Below are positions 18,859 to 27,986 of a stretch of DNA of 64,000 bases, piece by piece. The notes under the pieces were generated by a model. It saw only the letters and a list, made by a program, of their open reading frames with translations, was not told the origin of the DNA and searched no databases. The stretch lies in the NCBI GenBank assembly GCA_017559135.1, contig JAFYSZ010000003.1, forward strand, positions 62,001 to 126,000. The letters run 5' to 3'. How positions within the stretch are numbered: the first letter of the stretch is position 1; each line of letters opens with the position of its first letter. Made by a program: the position numbers and the translations under genes. This stretch comes from Bacteroidales bacterium. Lineage in GTDB: Bacteria; Bacteroidota; Bacteroidia; Bacteroidales; P3.

Positions 18859-20796
18859 ATGGCAAAAAAATCTACTCATTACAAACAAATAGTATATAAA
18901 TATCTTTTATCATTAGCCTGTATCTATATAACGCAACTGTTTTTCTACATTTTTAATAGAAGTTTGTTTGAAATAGATGGAGTAAAAGAAGGTTTTAATA
19001 TTTTTATTGGCTGTACTCGTTATGCCCTTTCTTCAATCAGTATTTTTCTTTTGCCATATCTGCTTTTGAATCTTTTGCCTTTGGTAAATCAATGGCACAA
19101 AAAATGGTTCAAAATTACCTCTAACATATTTTATATTTTGGCTAATATCTTTATGATGGCTGTTAATCTCATTGATGCAGGATATTATAGATTCTCTTTT
19201 AAAAGATTAACCGCAGATATTACAAGATATTTAGGCGTAGGAGGGGATTTCAAAGAACTAATTCCACAATTCCTTAGAGATTATTGGCATATAGCAACTG
19301 TTTTTGTTTGTATGTTAGTTGTTTTGTTTGTTTTAAACTCTCTTATCAACAAAAAGCAAAAACCACACAAGGAAAAATTCAAAAAAACCTTAGTTTTAAA
19401 AAGAAGTATAGTGTTTATTGTTGCTATACCTCTGATAATTTTTTTACAAAGAGGTGGATTGCAAACGCGTCCTCTTGGACTTATGCACGCAAGTCAATAT
19501 ACTACAACTCAAAACACTGCATTGGTTTTAAATACCCCATTTACTCTTTATCGTACATTTGGTAAACCAAGTCTTGAAAAAAAAGAATTTTATACTCAAA
19601 ACGAGTTAAACAAAATTTATTCGCCAATAACTTCTTTTGAAACGCATAATTGGGGAGATACACTCTTTACTTCTCCGCTTGAAATAGGCAAAACAAATGT
19701 ATGTGTTATAATATTAGAAAGTTTTTCTGCCGAATACTTAAAAACATACAATGGTTCGCAAGTTAGTTACGCACCTTTCTTGGATTCATTGGCACAACAT
19801 TCGCTTGTTTTTCAAGGAATATCAAATGGAAAGAAATCAATAGACGGAATTCCTGCTGTAATATCTTCATTACCTATTATGATGGAAGAGAGTTATCTGA
19901 CAAGTGTTTATGGAAACAATGAAATAGGTTCAATAGCCTCAACATTAAAGAATCAAAACTATACAACAGCTTTTTTTCACGGTGGATACAACGGCACAAT
20001 GGGCTTTGACAATTTCACTCGTAAAGTAGGATATGATTATTATTACGGAATGAACGAGTATAACAATGATAAAGATTACGATGGTAATTGGGGAATTTTT
20101 GATGAGCCTTTTTTACAATATTGTGTTAAACAAATAGATACTTTAACTAAGCCTTTTCATGCGACATTCTTTACTTTATCTTCTCATCACCCATATACAA
20201 TGCCCGAAGAGCATAAAAACAAATTCTCAAAAGGCACATTAATTGTTCACGAAACGGTTTCTTATACAGATTATGCTTTAAGAAGATTTTTTAATGAAGC
20301 ATCAAAATGCGATTGGTTTGAAAATACTTTATTTATCATTACTTCCGATCATAGTGGCTTGACAGAAGGAAAAGATTTCAAGACACAATTAGGATTATTC
20401 AAAATTCCAATGATTGTTTATCATCCAAAAATGAAGCAGAACATTATTAGCAAACAATTTGTTCAACAAATAGATGTGTATCCGACAGTAATAGATTTAC
20501 TAAATATTGAAAATGAAAAAATATTTACTTTTGGAGGAAGTCCATTTTCTGAAAAAGATAAATATTACATCTATTACTCTAACGGAGAGTATCTTTTAAT
20601 GATAGGAAACTATTTAAGTAAATACAAACAAGACGGTTCAATAGAACTTTTTGATGTAGAAAAAGATAAAGGTCTAAAAAATAATATAGCAAATGAGCAA
20701 AAACAAATAACTCAAAAGCATCTCAAATTTACACAAGCCTTTATACAACAATATAACAATACGATTATAGAGAATAAAACAATGGTTTCAAAATAG
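18859..20796 (+). CDS. LTA synthase family membrane phosphotransferase/sulfatase
   Basis: This 645-aa enzyme of the alkaline phosphatase superfamily has about five N-terminal membrane segments (to about residue 200) and an extracytoplasmic catalytic domain. Metal and nucleophile motifs are visible: VCVIILESFSAEYL (metal-binding Glu), Ser327 in NGKKSIDG at the place where the family has a Thr or Ser nucleophile, FHGGYNGTMGFD, SHHPY and SDHSG. In Gram-negative bacteria such enzymes often transfer phosphoethanolamine or phosphoglycerol to envelope glycans; the substrate here is unknown. It ends 9 nt before the lipid kinase gene. Confidence 0.88.
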   Translation: MAKKSTHYKQIVYKYLLSLACIYITQLFFYIFNRSLFEIDGVKEGFNIFIGCTRYALSSISIFLLPYLLLNLLPLVNQWHKKWFKITSNIFYILANIFMMAVNLIDAGYYRFSFKRLTADITRYLGVGGDFKELIPQFLRDYWHIATVFVCMLVVLFVLNSLINKKQKPHKEKFKKTLVLKRSIVFIVAIPLIIFLQRGGLQTRPLGLMHASQYTTTQNTALVLNTPFTLYRTFGKPSLEKKEFYTQNELNKIYSPITSFETHNWGDTLFTSPLEIGKTNVCVIILESFSAEYLKTYNGSQVSYAPFLDSLAQHSLVFQGISNGKKSIDGIPAVISSLPIMMEESYLTSVYGNNEIGSIASTLKNQNYTTAFFHGGYNGTMGFDNFTRKVGYDYYYGMNEYNNDKDYDGNWGIFDEPFLQYCVKQIDTLTKPFHATFFTLSSHHPYTMPEEHKNKFSKGTLIVHETVSYTDYALRRFFNEASKCDWFENTLFIITSDHSGLTEGKDFKTQLGLFKIPMIVYHPKMKQNIISKQFVQQIDVYPTVIDLLNIENEKIFTFGGSPFSEKDKYYIYYSNGEYLLMIGNYLSKYKQDGSIELFDVEKDKGLKNNIANEQKQITQKHLKFTQAFIQQYNNTIIENKTMVSK

Positions 20797-20805
20797 GAAT
20801 TAGTT

Positions 20806-21693
20806 ATGTCCTCTTTGGAAAAAGATAAAATATTGTTTATTGTCAATCCAATCTCAGGGGTAGGCAAACAAAAAAAGATAGAGAACGCAGTTGAAAAATA
20901 TCTTGATAAAGAAAAATTTGACTATAAGATTGCATACACTTCCTATCCTCATCATGCAACTGCTATTGCTATTGCTTCGGTAATCAAAAACTATGATATA
21001 ATTGTTGCAGTCGGCGGAGACGGTTCGATAAACGATTGTGTAAAGGGACTTTTCTCAACAGGAGCAACCTTAGGTATTATCCCAACAGGCAGTGGAAATG
21101 GATTAGCACGCTGTTTGAATATTCCGCTTTCTATAAAAGAAGCAATGCAAACTATAAACAATAAAAAAATCATAGATATTGATACTATAAGCCTCAATAA
21201 CACTATTTACGCTTCGATTGCAGGTATAGGATTTGATGCCTTGATTGCAAAAGAATTTTCAAAAGTACGCTCACGCGGATTTCAGCCTTATTTGAAATTG
21301 GTTTTGCAACATTACCCAACTTATTTGCCTAAAAACTATAAATTAGAGATAGATGGAAGAATCGTAGAAACGCAAGCACTTTTCATAAGTTTTGCAAACT
21401 CAACACAATTTGGTTTTAATACAGAAATTGCTCCTCATGCAGAGTTAAATGATGGCTTATTAGATATAGTAGTTGTTAAAAAACCGCCTTTACCCTTACT
21501 TCCGTGGACAGCACAACTGCTTTTCTTCAAAAATTTTGATATGTCAATCTATGTAAATACCTACAAAGCAAGAAAAGTTAAAGTTTTTAATTCGCAAACC
21601 TTAGGAATAAATATTGATGGCGAGTATATGGAAATTCAAGATGACTTAGAATTTGAAGTAATCCCATCATCGTTAAAAGTAATAGTTAAATAA
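20806..21693 (+). CDS. YegS/BmrU-type lipid kinase (diacylglycerol kinase catalytic domain)
   Basis: The 295-aa protein has the nucleotide-binding motif GGDGSINDC (from residue 70), followed by LGIIPTGSGNGLAR, and a C-terminal beta-rich domain ending with INIDGEYMEIQD. These are typical of soluble bacterial diacylglycerol or lipid kinases. Its position after an LTA synthase-like gene suggests recycling of the diacylglycerol released by phosphoglycerol transfer; this is inference. The gap to the next gene is 5 nt. Confidence 0.92.
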   Translation: MSSLEKDKILFIVNPISGVGKQKKIENAVEKYLDKEKFDYKIAYTSYPHHATAIAIASVIKNYDIIVAVGGDGSINDCVKGLFSTGATLGIIPTGSGNGLARCLNIPLSIKEAMQTINNKKIIDIDTISLNNTIYASIAGIGFDALIAKEFSKVRSRGFQPYLKLVLQHYPTYLPKNYKLEIDGRIVETQALFISFANSTQFGFNTEIAPHAELNDGLLDIVVVKKPPLPLLPWTAQLLFFKNFDMSIYVNTYKARKVKVFNSQTLGINIDGEYMEIQDDLEFEVIPSSLKVIVK

Positions 21694-21698
21694 AAAAT

Positions 21699-22040
21699 AT
21701 GAGTAAGAAGAATAGTAATAGAATAGGAGTTGTTTATTCAACTAATCCTGACTTTCAATACGAAGAAATAGAAGAATTTGAACAAGAAACCTTGCCTAAT
21801 AATCAGCAAAAGTTATATGTGCAATTGGATAAAAAGCAAAGAGCAGGAAAACAAGTAACTTTAATTACAGGATTCGTGGGAAAGAGTGAAGATTTAGAAA
21901 TTTTAGGCAAAGAATTAAAGAATAAATGTGGCGTTGGAGGCAGTGTGAAGAATGGAGAGATACTTTTGCAAGGTGATTTTCGTCAAAAAGTGATGGATTA
22001 TTTAGTTCAAAAAGATTATAAGGTAAAACAAAGGGGATAA
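21699..22040 (+). CDS. SUI1/YciH family translation factor
   Basis: The 113-aa protein has a C-terminal SUI1 (eIF1-like) fold: VTLITGFVGKSEDLEILGKELKNKC and GGSVKNGEILLQGDF are the conserved strands and helix. In bacteria YciH can influence start-codon selection. The N-terminal 30 residues are acidic and divergent, as usual. It lies between the lipid kinase and cinA, with gaps of 5 and 6 nt. Confidence 0.93.
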   Translation: MSKKNSNRIGVVYSTNPDFQYEEIEEFEQETLPNNQQKLYVQLDKKQRAGKQVTLITGFVGKSEDLEILGKELKNKCGVGGSVKNGEILLQGDFRQKVMDYLVQKDYKVKQRG

Positions 22041-22046
22041 ATCATT

Positions 22047-23300
22047 ATGGTACAAGTTGAAATTATCAATATAGGAGATGAACTCTTGATAGGGCAAGTC
22101 GTAAACACTAATGCAAGTCAAATGGCTCAAAAGTTAAATTCCTATGGCTTTAATGTTTTGGCGACAAGCGTTATTGGAGATAGTGGAAATCAAATAAGAG
22201 AAAGTTTAGACATTGCTTTGAAAAGAGCAGACTGTGTATTGATAACAGGAGGACTTGGACCTACGAAAGATGATATTACAAAAAAAATCTTAGCCGAATA
22301 TTTTGATAGCAATTTGGTTATAAACAAAGAAGTAGAGCAACACGTAGAATCATATTTTAATAGAAAACAACTTCCTTTTACTGAAACAAATCGTGCACAA
22401 GCCTTAGTGCCTGAAAAATGCAAAGTAATATTTAATCCTGTTGGCACCGCACCGGGTATGTGTTTTGAAAAAAATGGCAAATTGATTGTTTCAATGCCGG
22501 GAGTACCTTTTGAAATGCGATTAATGATGGGAAAAGTGATTGAAATTATGCAAAACTTTTTTAATCAATGTACAAAAATTCTTCATAAAACCCTTTTGTA
22601 TGCAAATATTGGCGAAAGTTTTCTTTCAGATATGATTTGCGATTTTGAAGACACTCTTCCTGAATATATATCCTTAGCATACTTGCCAAAAAGCAATACA
22701 ATACGTCTAAGACTTACTGCAAAAACCGATGAAGATATAGATTTAGAAAAAATTCTTGATGAAAAAGTAAATCAACTTATTGCTTTGACAAAAGAATACT
22801 TTATGGGGTTTGAAATAGACAATGTTGCAGCAATCTTAGGTAAAGAGTTAATTTCTTTAAACAAAACTTTAAGTGTTGCAGAGAGTTGTACAGGCGGATA
22901 TATTGCTCATTTAATTACTTCAAATGCAGGTTCATCAAAATATTTTAAAGGAAGCGTAACCGCATACGCTAATCAAACAAAAGAAAATATTTTAGGAGTA
23001 GAAACAAATACTCTTTTACAATACGGAGCAGTTAGCAAAGAAGTAGCATTGCAAATGTCAGCGGGAGTAATGAGGGCTTTGCAAACAGATTACGCGATTT
23101 CTACAACAGGAATTGCAGGACCGGAGGGAGGAAGTGAAGAAAAACCTGTTGGAACTGTATGGATTAGCGTTTGTTCTCATAAAAAGAAAGTAGTCGAAAA
23201 GCATTTCTTTCCGACTACTCGCGATAATTTTATTGAAAGAGTAAGCAATCAAGCTTTACTTATGCTAATCAAATTGATTAAAGAGGAAAATCCTTCTTAA
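22047..23300 (+). CDS. cinA: CinA family protein (molybdopterin-like and NMN amidohydrolase domains)
   Basis: The 417-aa protein has the full two-domain layout. An N-terminal MoCF/COG1058 domain (about 1-170) has INIGDELLIGQVVNTN and GGLGPTKDD; a C-terminal PncC-type domain (about 255-417) has SVAESCTGGYIAHL and TTGIAGPEGG. Family members act in pyridine nucleotide salvage and nucleotide repair. It closes the plus-strand operon and ends only 2 nt from the convergent universal stress gene. An 8-bp hairpin inside its last 120 bases (23189-23196 with 23212-23219) may affect transcript ends. Confidence 0.95.
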   Translation: MVQVEIINIGDELLIGQVVNTNASQMAQKLNSYGFNVLATSVIGDSGNQIRESLDIALKRADCVLITGGLGPTKDDITKKILAEYFDSNLVINKEVEQHVESYFNRKQLPFTETNRAQALVPEKCKVIFNPVGTAPGMCFEKNGKLIVSMPGVPFEMRLMMGKVIEIMQNFFNQCTKILHKTLLYANIGESFLSDMICDFEDTLPEYISLAYLPKSNTIRLRLTAKTDEDIDLEKILDEKVNQLIALTKEYFMGFEIDNVAAILGKELISLNKTLSVAESCTGGYIAHLITSNAGSSKYFKGSVTAYANQTKENILGVETNTLLQYGAVSKEVALQMSAGVMRALQTDYAISTTGIAGPEGGSEEKPVGTVWISVCSHKKKVVEKHFFPTTRDNFIERVSNQALLMLIKLIKEENPS

Positions 23301-23302
23301 TT

Positions 23303-24166
23303 TTATAGAAAATTAGCAGACATTCCTGTCTTTTTTAACGGAATACAAAGAACAGGAGTTCGCGATAGACGTATGATTTCTCTACCTCTATCGTCTATTC
23401 TAAATTCTTCGCTTTCATCTTTATTCATAACCATAACAATATCTATGTTTGTGTTAGAAGAGTTTGCATAATTAATGATTTTTTCTGTAAAATCTTTACT
23501 ACTATGTAAGTTTTCAAAGATTACCCAATCGCAATCAATATCTTTTGATTTTATAAATTCCTTTACGTTTTCTCCTATTTTGTTTACTCTAAATATAATT
23601 TCTTTTTCTTTGTCCCAAATGCCAGAACATATTGTTATCTTTGCATTAAAGTGTTTTGCCCAAGCGATTGCGTCTGCTACTTTTTGACGACTGCTTAGGT
23701 AAAGTTCCAATGGAATCAATATGTTTTTGATTTCTTTTTCTTGATAACTTTGTTTAAGAGCCAAAATAGGAATATGTGTTAGTCTTAGCAACTTATGAGT
23801 ATTTGCTCCTATTACTTCTGTTGATTCTTCATTAGAAACTAAAAGTATTATCAAGTCAATGTTTTCTTCTTTACAGAAATTTACTATTTCCTTTGAGATA
23901 TTTCCCTTTTTTACGTGAGGAATAATATCTATTCCAAAAGAATTTTTGATACTTTCTTTGATTAAAGGGAATTTTGATTTGACACAATCTTCTAACGTAT
24001 TATTATAGGAGGCGAATAGTCTACTAAAAAATCCGTTGTCTTCAACAACATTGAGCAAATGCAAGGAAGAGTTTTTTGAAAATAAATGTTTGTAACTTCT
24101 TAAACACAAATTTAAAGAAGTCTCATTAAAATCTGTTACTATTAAAATGTTATCGTATAATTTCAT
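23303..24166 (-). CDS. Universal stress protein, tandem domains
   Basis: The 287-aa protein consists of two Usp-type alpha/beta units (about 1-140 and 145-280). Each starts with a typical strand (NILIVTDF, NILIPLEL) and ends with a strand of the type HIPILALK or RTPVLCIPL. The ATP-binding glycine pattern G-x2-G-x9-G is not evident, so it may not bind ATP in the usual way. It is transcribed alone, convergent with cinA and divergent from the GH16-like lipoprotein gene. Confidence 0.85.
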   Translation of the reverse strand: MKLYDNILIVTDFNETSLNLCLRSYKHLFSKNSSLHLLNVVEDNGFFSRLFASYNNTLEDCVKSKFPLIKESIKNSFGIDIIPHVKKGNISKEIVNFCKEENIDLIILLVSNEESTEVIGANTHKLLRLTHIPILALKQSYQEKEIKNILIPLELYLSSRQKVADAIAWAKHFNAKITICSGIWDKEKEIIFRVNKIGENVKEFIKSKDIDCDWVIFENLHSSKDFTEKIINYANSSNTNIDIVMVMNKDESEEFRIDDRGREIIRLSRTPVLCIPLKKTGMSANFL

Positions 24167-24252
24167 AGCGTAAAATTTATTTAGTTCTTTATTTAAAACA
24201 AATAAATAAGCGTAATGTTGTGTTAAATCACTTAAAAATCAAAAAAAATTTA

Positions 24253-24260
24253 TACATTTG
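24253..24260 (+). promoter_or_regulatory. -7 box (TACATTTG) for the 24292-29096 unit
   Basis: TACATTTG fits TAnnTTTG and ends 31 nt before the chosen ATG of the lipoprotein gene. This also argues against the longer open frame that begins at 24220, upstream of the promoter. Confidence 0.6.
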
Positions 24261-24291
24261 CTCCTTAATTCAAAGAAATAATTTAAAGCAA

Positions 24292-26238
24292 ATGAGATTT
24301 TTACTAACACTCTTAATGATTTTTATTGTTTTTTCTTCGTGTAAGAAGGAAGAAAACATAATTGAGAGTTTCGATGCTTTGAATAATTTTTCTCAAACAG
24401 ATACTGTAAAAGTAGATATGTCGTTTGACAATTCTGTTTTAGAAGGTGTGGTTTTGCCTTCAAAGAAAGAGTATTTTGTTTTTAAGGCAAAAGTCTCTAA
24501 TCCAAAGAATAAAGAATTGTTTTACAAGATTTATTATCAAAATTCAAGTTATAAATTTGCTGAAAACCGTAAAGAATCAAGTGAAAACTTCTATGGCTCT
24601 TGGCGAAGTACACAAACAACTTTTAAATCATTTAAAACAGAAGAGATAATAGATAGTTTTCAAATTGTAGGTAATCCTCGCGATGAAAAACTTTACTATG
24701 GGAAAAAGATTCCAAGACAATTAACACCCAAAGATATAGAAGATGGAATAAAACTTGTATATGAAACTCCTGAATGGCTCGCTTCTATTAAGAATAAGGC
24801 AAAAGAGAATAAAGTTCCTTTGAGAGAGCAAATGATTTTAGACATCGTTTGGGTGATAAATCACGAAAATAGCAAACAAGGCGATGTAAACAGAAGAGAA
24901 AGACGCAATCCACGAACAGGAGTTTATGAATTTATGATAGTTGTCGCAGATAAAGAAGGACTAAACTCTATTCCAGAATACATAAAAGACATTTCAAAAC
25001 AAAATCCTGCAACAAACGATTTTGAAAATCCTTTTTCATTTTTTGCAGACAATGATTTAGATGGTGTTTATGTCTTAAAAAGCGAGAAAGTCTTAAAAAC
25101 AAGGGCAGTTTTAAATGCAAAACAAGGCGTATTTGTTGATGTTTACAATTGTCCTAATAGTAATTTCAAAGTATATTCTCACGATACAACACTAATTGGC
25201 AACACTGCTGATTTATATCAAAGAGCAATGTTTGAACAATACTATCATGACATAAATAAAACAAGAAATATTGAACAAATACCTATTATTTCAGATATTT
25301 TATCCGAAAATGCTTACACCTTAGAGGATTATAATCTTGCAAAACAAAAATTCGCAAAAGAAAATAGTCGATTAAACATCCACCCTTCAATAACTACAAA
25401 ACCAGGAGCAACAATCCGTATTCCAAATAACAGAGATTATATCAGCATATCAAATCCCGGCAACGAAAGTCTTGAAACTGCAAAAAAGGAAAGCGTAGGC
25501 ATAAGAGCGAGAGTAGGATTTACATACGGAAAATATAGAGCGAAAATAAAATTTCCTCCACTTGTCAATCCCAATGAAGTTTGGACAGGATTGACAAACG
25601 CATTTTGGTTAGCATATCAAAGTGAAAGTGACTGGAATCAAAGAAGAGATTGTACAAATAAAGGATATGTAAAACAAAGTAAAAATGATAAAGAAGCAGA
25701 ACGCTCACTAAAAACTCATTATTCCGAGATTGATATTGAGATGATAAAGACTTCAAAATATTGGAACGAAGAAGAAATGAAAAAAGATAATCCAATAGGC
25801 AATGGGAACTTTGTTTTAGCTTGTACAAATTGGGATATGGCATGTGGTTGCCCTCAAAATTTCAACAAAGAAGGTATTCAAACAATAAAATACAAAGAAA
25901 ACACTTTTAATTTACATAGATGGTTTGAAACATATCGAGCTTTAACCTCACGAATAGAATTAAGTAATGACATATTCTCAAAAGATTATTATTTTTTTGA
26001 AATAGAATGGACGCCCACAGAGATAATTTGGAGAGTCGGACCAGAGGAAAATAATATGAAAGTAGTAGGATATATGAACGAAAGCGTAACATCTATTCCT
26101 AATAATCAGATGTTACCAATCGTTACGCAAGAATTTCATTATTCTACTTGGTGGTTGCCAGAGGTTTTTGAGCAAGGCTTGATTCCGTTCAACAAAAAAG
26201 ATTTAGAAGGAAAGATTTTTGAAATTATAATAGAGTAA
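24292..26238 (+). CDS. Lipoprotein with C-terminal GH16-like domain
   Basis: I chose the ATG at 24292 (648 aa) because it gives a clean lipoprotein signal with Cys17 (FIVFSSC) and follows the promoter; a GTG at 24220 is open but lies before the -7 box. Residues 20 to about 380 match nothing I recognise. The C-terminal third looks like a GH16 laminarinase/agarase-type fold: RVGFTYGKYRAKIKFP, the catalytic pattern E479-I-D481-I-E483, then YYFFEIEWTPTEIIWRVG and a final HYSTWW segment. A role in beta-glucan or galactan breakdown is likely but the substrate is unknown. It precedes the fucosidase gene by 5 nt. Confidence 0.75.
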   Translation: MRFLLTLLMIFIVFSSCKKEENIIESFDALNNFSQTDTVKVDMSFDNSVLEGVVLPSKKEYFVFKAKVSNPKNKELFYKIYYQNSSYKFAENRKESSENFYGSWRSTQTTFKSFKTEEIIDSFQIVGNPRDEKLYYGKKIPRQLTPKDIEDGIKLVYETPEWLASIKNKAKENKVPLREQMILDIVWVINHENSKQGDVNRRERRNPRTGVYEFMIVVADKEGLNSIPEYIKDISKQNPATNDFENPFSFFADNDLDGVYVLKSEKVLKTRAVLNAKQGVFVDVYNCPNSNFKVYSHDTTLIGNTADLYQRAMFEQYYHDINKTRNIEQIPIISDILSENAYTLEDYNLAKQKFAKENSRLNIHPSITTKPGATIRIPNNRDYISISNPGNESLETAKKESVGIRARVGFTYGKYRAKIKFPPLVNPNEVWTGLTNAFWLAYQSESDWNQRRDCTNKGYVKQSKNDKEAERSLKTHYSEIDIEMIKTSKYWNEEEMKKDNPIGNGNFVLACTNWDMACGCPQNFNKEGIQTIKYKENTFNLHRWFETYRALTSRIELSNDIFSKDYYFFEIEWTPTEIIWRVGPEENNMKVVGYMNESVTSIPNNQMLPIVTQEFHYSTWWLPEVFEQGLIPFNKKDLEGKIFEIIIE

Positions 26239-26243
26239 TAAAT

Positions 26244-27983
26244 ATGAAAAAATTAGTATTGATTTTATTAGTGATAGTTTGTTCGTTATCTATCAAAGCA
26301 CAAGAAAACGAATTATTTAAAGATAGAGAATATCCTCAATGGTTTAGCGATGCCAAATTAGGAATCTTTATTCATTATGGGCTATATAGTGTTCCATCTT
26401 ATAGTGATAAAGAACAATATGCCGAATGGTTCTACAAAGGACTAATATCTGGTGATAGCCTTCGTATAAATTTCCAAAAGGAAGTATTTGGAGAAGATTT
26501 TAATTATAAAGATTACAAAGATTTATTCAAGGCGGAACTTTTTGATGCAGCGGAATGGGCAGACCTTTTTGCAAAATCGGGAGCAAAATACATACTTTTT
26601 ACCTCAAAACATCACGATGGTTATTGTATGTGGGATAGTAAGTATGCAAAAGGTTGGTCAAGTGCAACTACAACGCCAAATAGAGATTTTTGTGCTGAAC
26701 TTGCTGATGAAGTTAGAAAGCGTGGCGTAAAATTTGGTTTGTATTATTCGCTTACAGAATGGACAAATCCTTTGTATCGTTGGACTGTGGATACAAATAT
26801 AAGCATTGACAATTATGTTGATAAGCATTTAATTCCTCAATTTAAAGAATTGGTTGATAAATTCAAGCCTGCCGTTATTTTTTCTGATGGAGATTGGGAT
26901 TTTAATCACACTTCATTCCGCAGTAACGAAATGGTGCAATATTATTATGACGTAGTAGGGGAAGAAGGTATTGTAAATGACAGATGGGGTATTGGTTTCA
27001 ATCACGGATACGCAACACCAGAATACTCTTCTGGCATTATGGACAAATCTCGTCCTTGGGCAGAGTGTAGAGGTCTTAGTCGCTCTTTCGCTTTGAACAG
27101 AAACGCAGATTTAGAAACATATTTGACAAGTGAAGATTTGATAAAACATTTTGCACGTTTAGTTGCAGCCGGTGGAGGCTTGACAATAAATGTAGGACCA
27201 AGTGCAGACGGAAAGATTCCTTTGTTACAACAAGAACGTTTGTTAGATTTAGGAAAATGGATTGAAGTAAACCAAGAAGCAATATATGGAAGTCGTGCAT
27301 TTGAAACCGTTTACCAAAATCAAACTAAGACAATAAGTAGAATAGATGAAGAAATAAATTTTAATTGGGTTAGAAACGCACCGATGCAAGGCGTAACAGA
27401 AGATAATTTCTCTATTCTATGGCAAACAAATATCGTTCCTGAAAAAACAGATACTTATACAATTTATTTAGAAGCTGATGAAGAGGCAGTATTGGAAATA
27501 ATAAATTCAAAAAAGGAAACAGTTCTAAAATTAAAATCTGAAAAACAAGAAGTAAATCAAAAGATAAAACTCAAAAAAGGAGAAAATTATAAATTCAAAC
27601 TTGGCTATCAAGAAAAAACTCATGAAGCCGTTGTAAATTTATCGTGGAAGAGTTCAAATTTTGAAAAGCAACCAATAAAATCTCAATGGAATGGAAAAGT
27701 ATCTTGGGAAGAAACTTATGTTTGTTTTACAAAAAATAATGGAAATCTTTACGCTATCAGTCTAAAACCAATAGATAATTTTATAAGTTTTGAATTAGAC
27801 AAAGCACCTAAGGCTGATATGAAAATATATCTTTTAGGCGAAACAAATATTGAAATACCTTGGGAATACAATTCTGAAAACAAAACAATAACTCTTGACA
27901 CTCGCCAAATAACTCCTGCAAATATAACAACAAAGGGAGCTTGGGTATTTAAATTAGATGATTATATAAATTATATTGAGTAA
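26244..27983 (+). CDS. Alpha-L-fucosidase, GH29
   Basis: The 579-aa enzyme is exported (signal about 1-19, ending SIKAQ). The GH29 barrel shows WFSDAKLGIFIHYGLYSVP, FTSKHHDGYCMWDS and the nucleophile segment VIFSDGDWDF, where Asp215 is in the position of the family nucleophile. GGGLTINVGPSADGKIP closes the barrel. Residues about 360-460 form a beta-rich, PA14-like region (GVTEDNFSILWQTNI...DTYTIYLEADEEAVL), and a short C-terminal beta domain follows. It would release terminal fucose from host or plant glycans. It is flanked by the GH16-like gene (5 nt) and dprA (3 nt). Confidence 0.93.
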   Translation: MKKLVLILLVIVCSLSIKAQENELFKDREYPQWFSDAKLGIFIHYGLYSVPSYSDKEQYAEWFYKGLISGDSLRINFQKEVFGEDFNYKDYKDLFKAELFDAAEWADLFAKSGAKYILFTSKHHDGYCMWDSKYAKGWSSATTTPNRDFCAELADEVRKRGVKFGLYYSLTEWTNPLYRWTVDTNISIDNYVDKHLIPQFKELVDKFKPAVIFSDGDWDFNHTSFRSNEMVQYYYDVVGEEGIVNDRWGIGFNHGYATPEYSSGIMDKSRPWAECRGLSRSFALNRNADLETYLTSEDLIKHFARLVAAGGGLTINVGPSADGKIPLLQQERLLDLGKWIEVNQEAIYGSRAFETVYQNQTKTISRIDEEINFNWVRNAPMQGVTEDNFSILWQTNIVPEKTDTYTIYLEADEEAVLEIINSKKETVLKLKSEKQEVNQKIKLKKGENYKFKLGYQEKTHEAVVNLSWKSSNFEKQPIKSQWNGKVSWEETYVCFTKNNGNLYAISLKPIDNFISFELDKAPKADMKIYLLGETNIEIPWEYNSENKTITLDTRQITPANITTKGAWVFKLDDYINYIE

Positions 27984-27986
27984 TAA

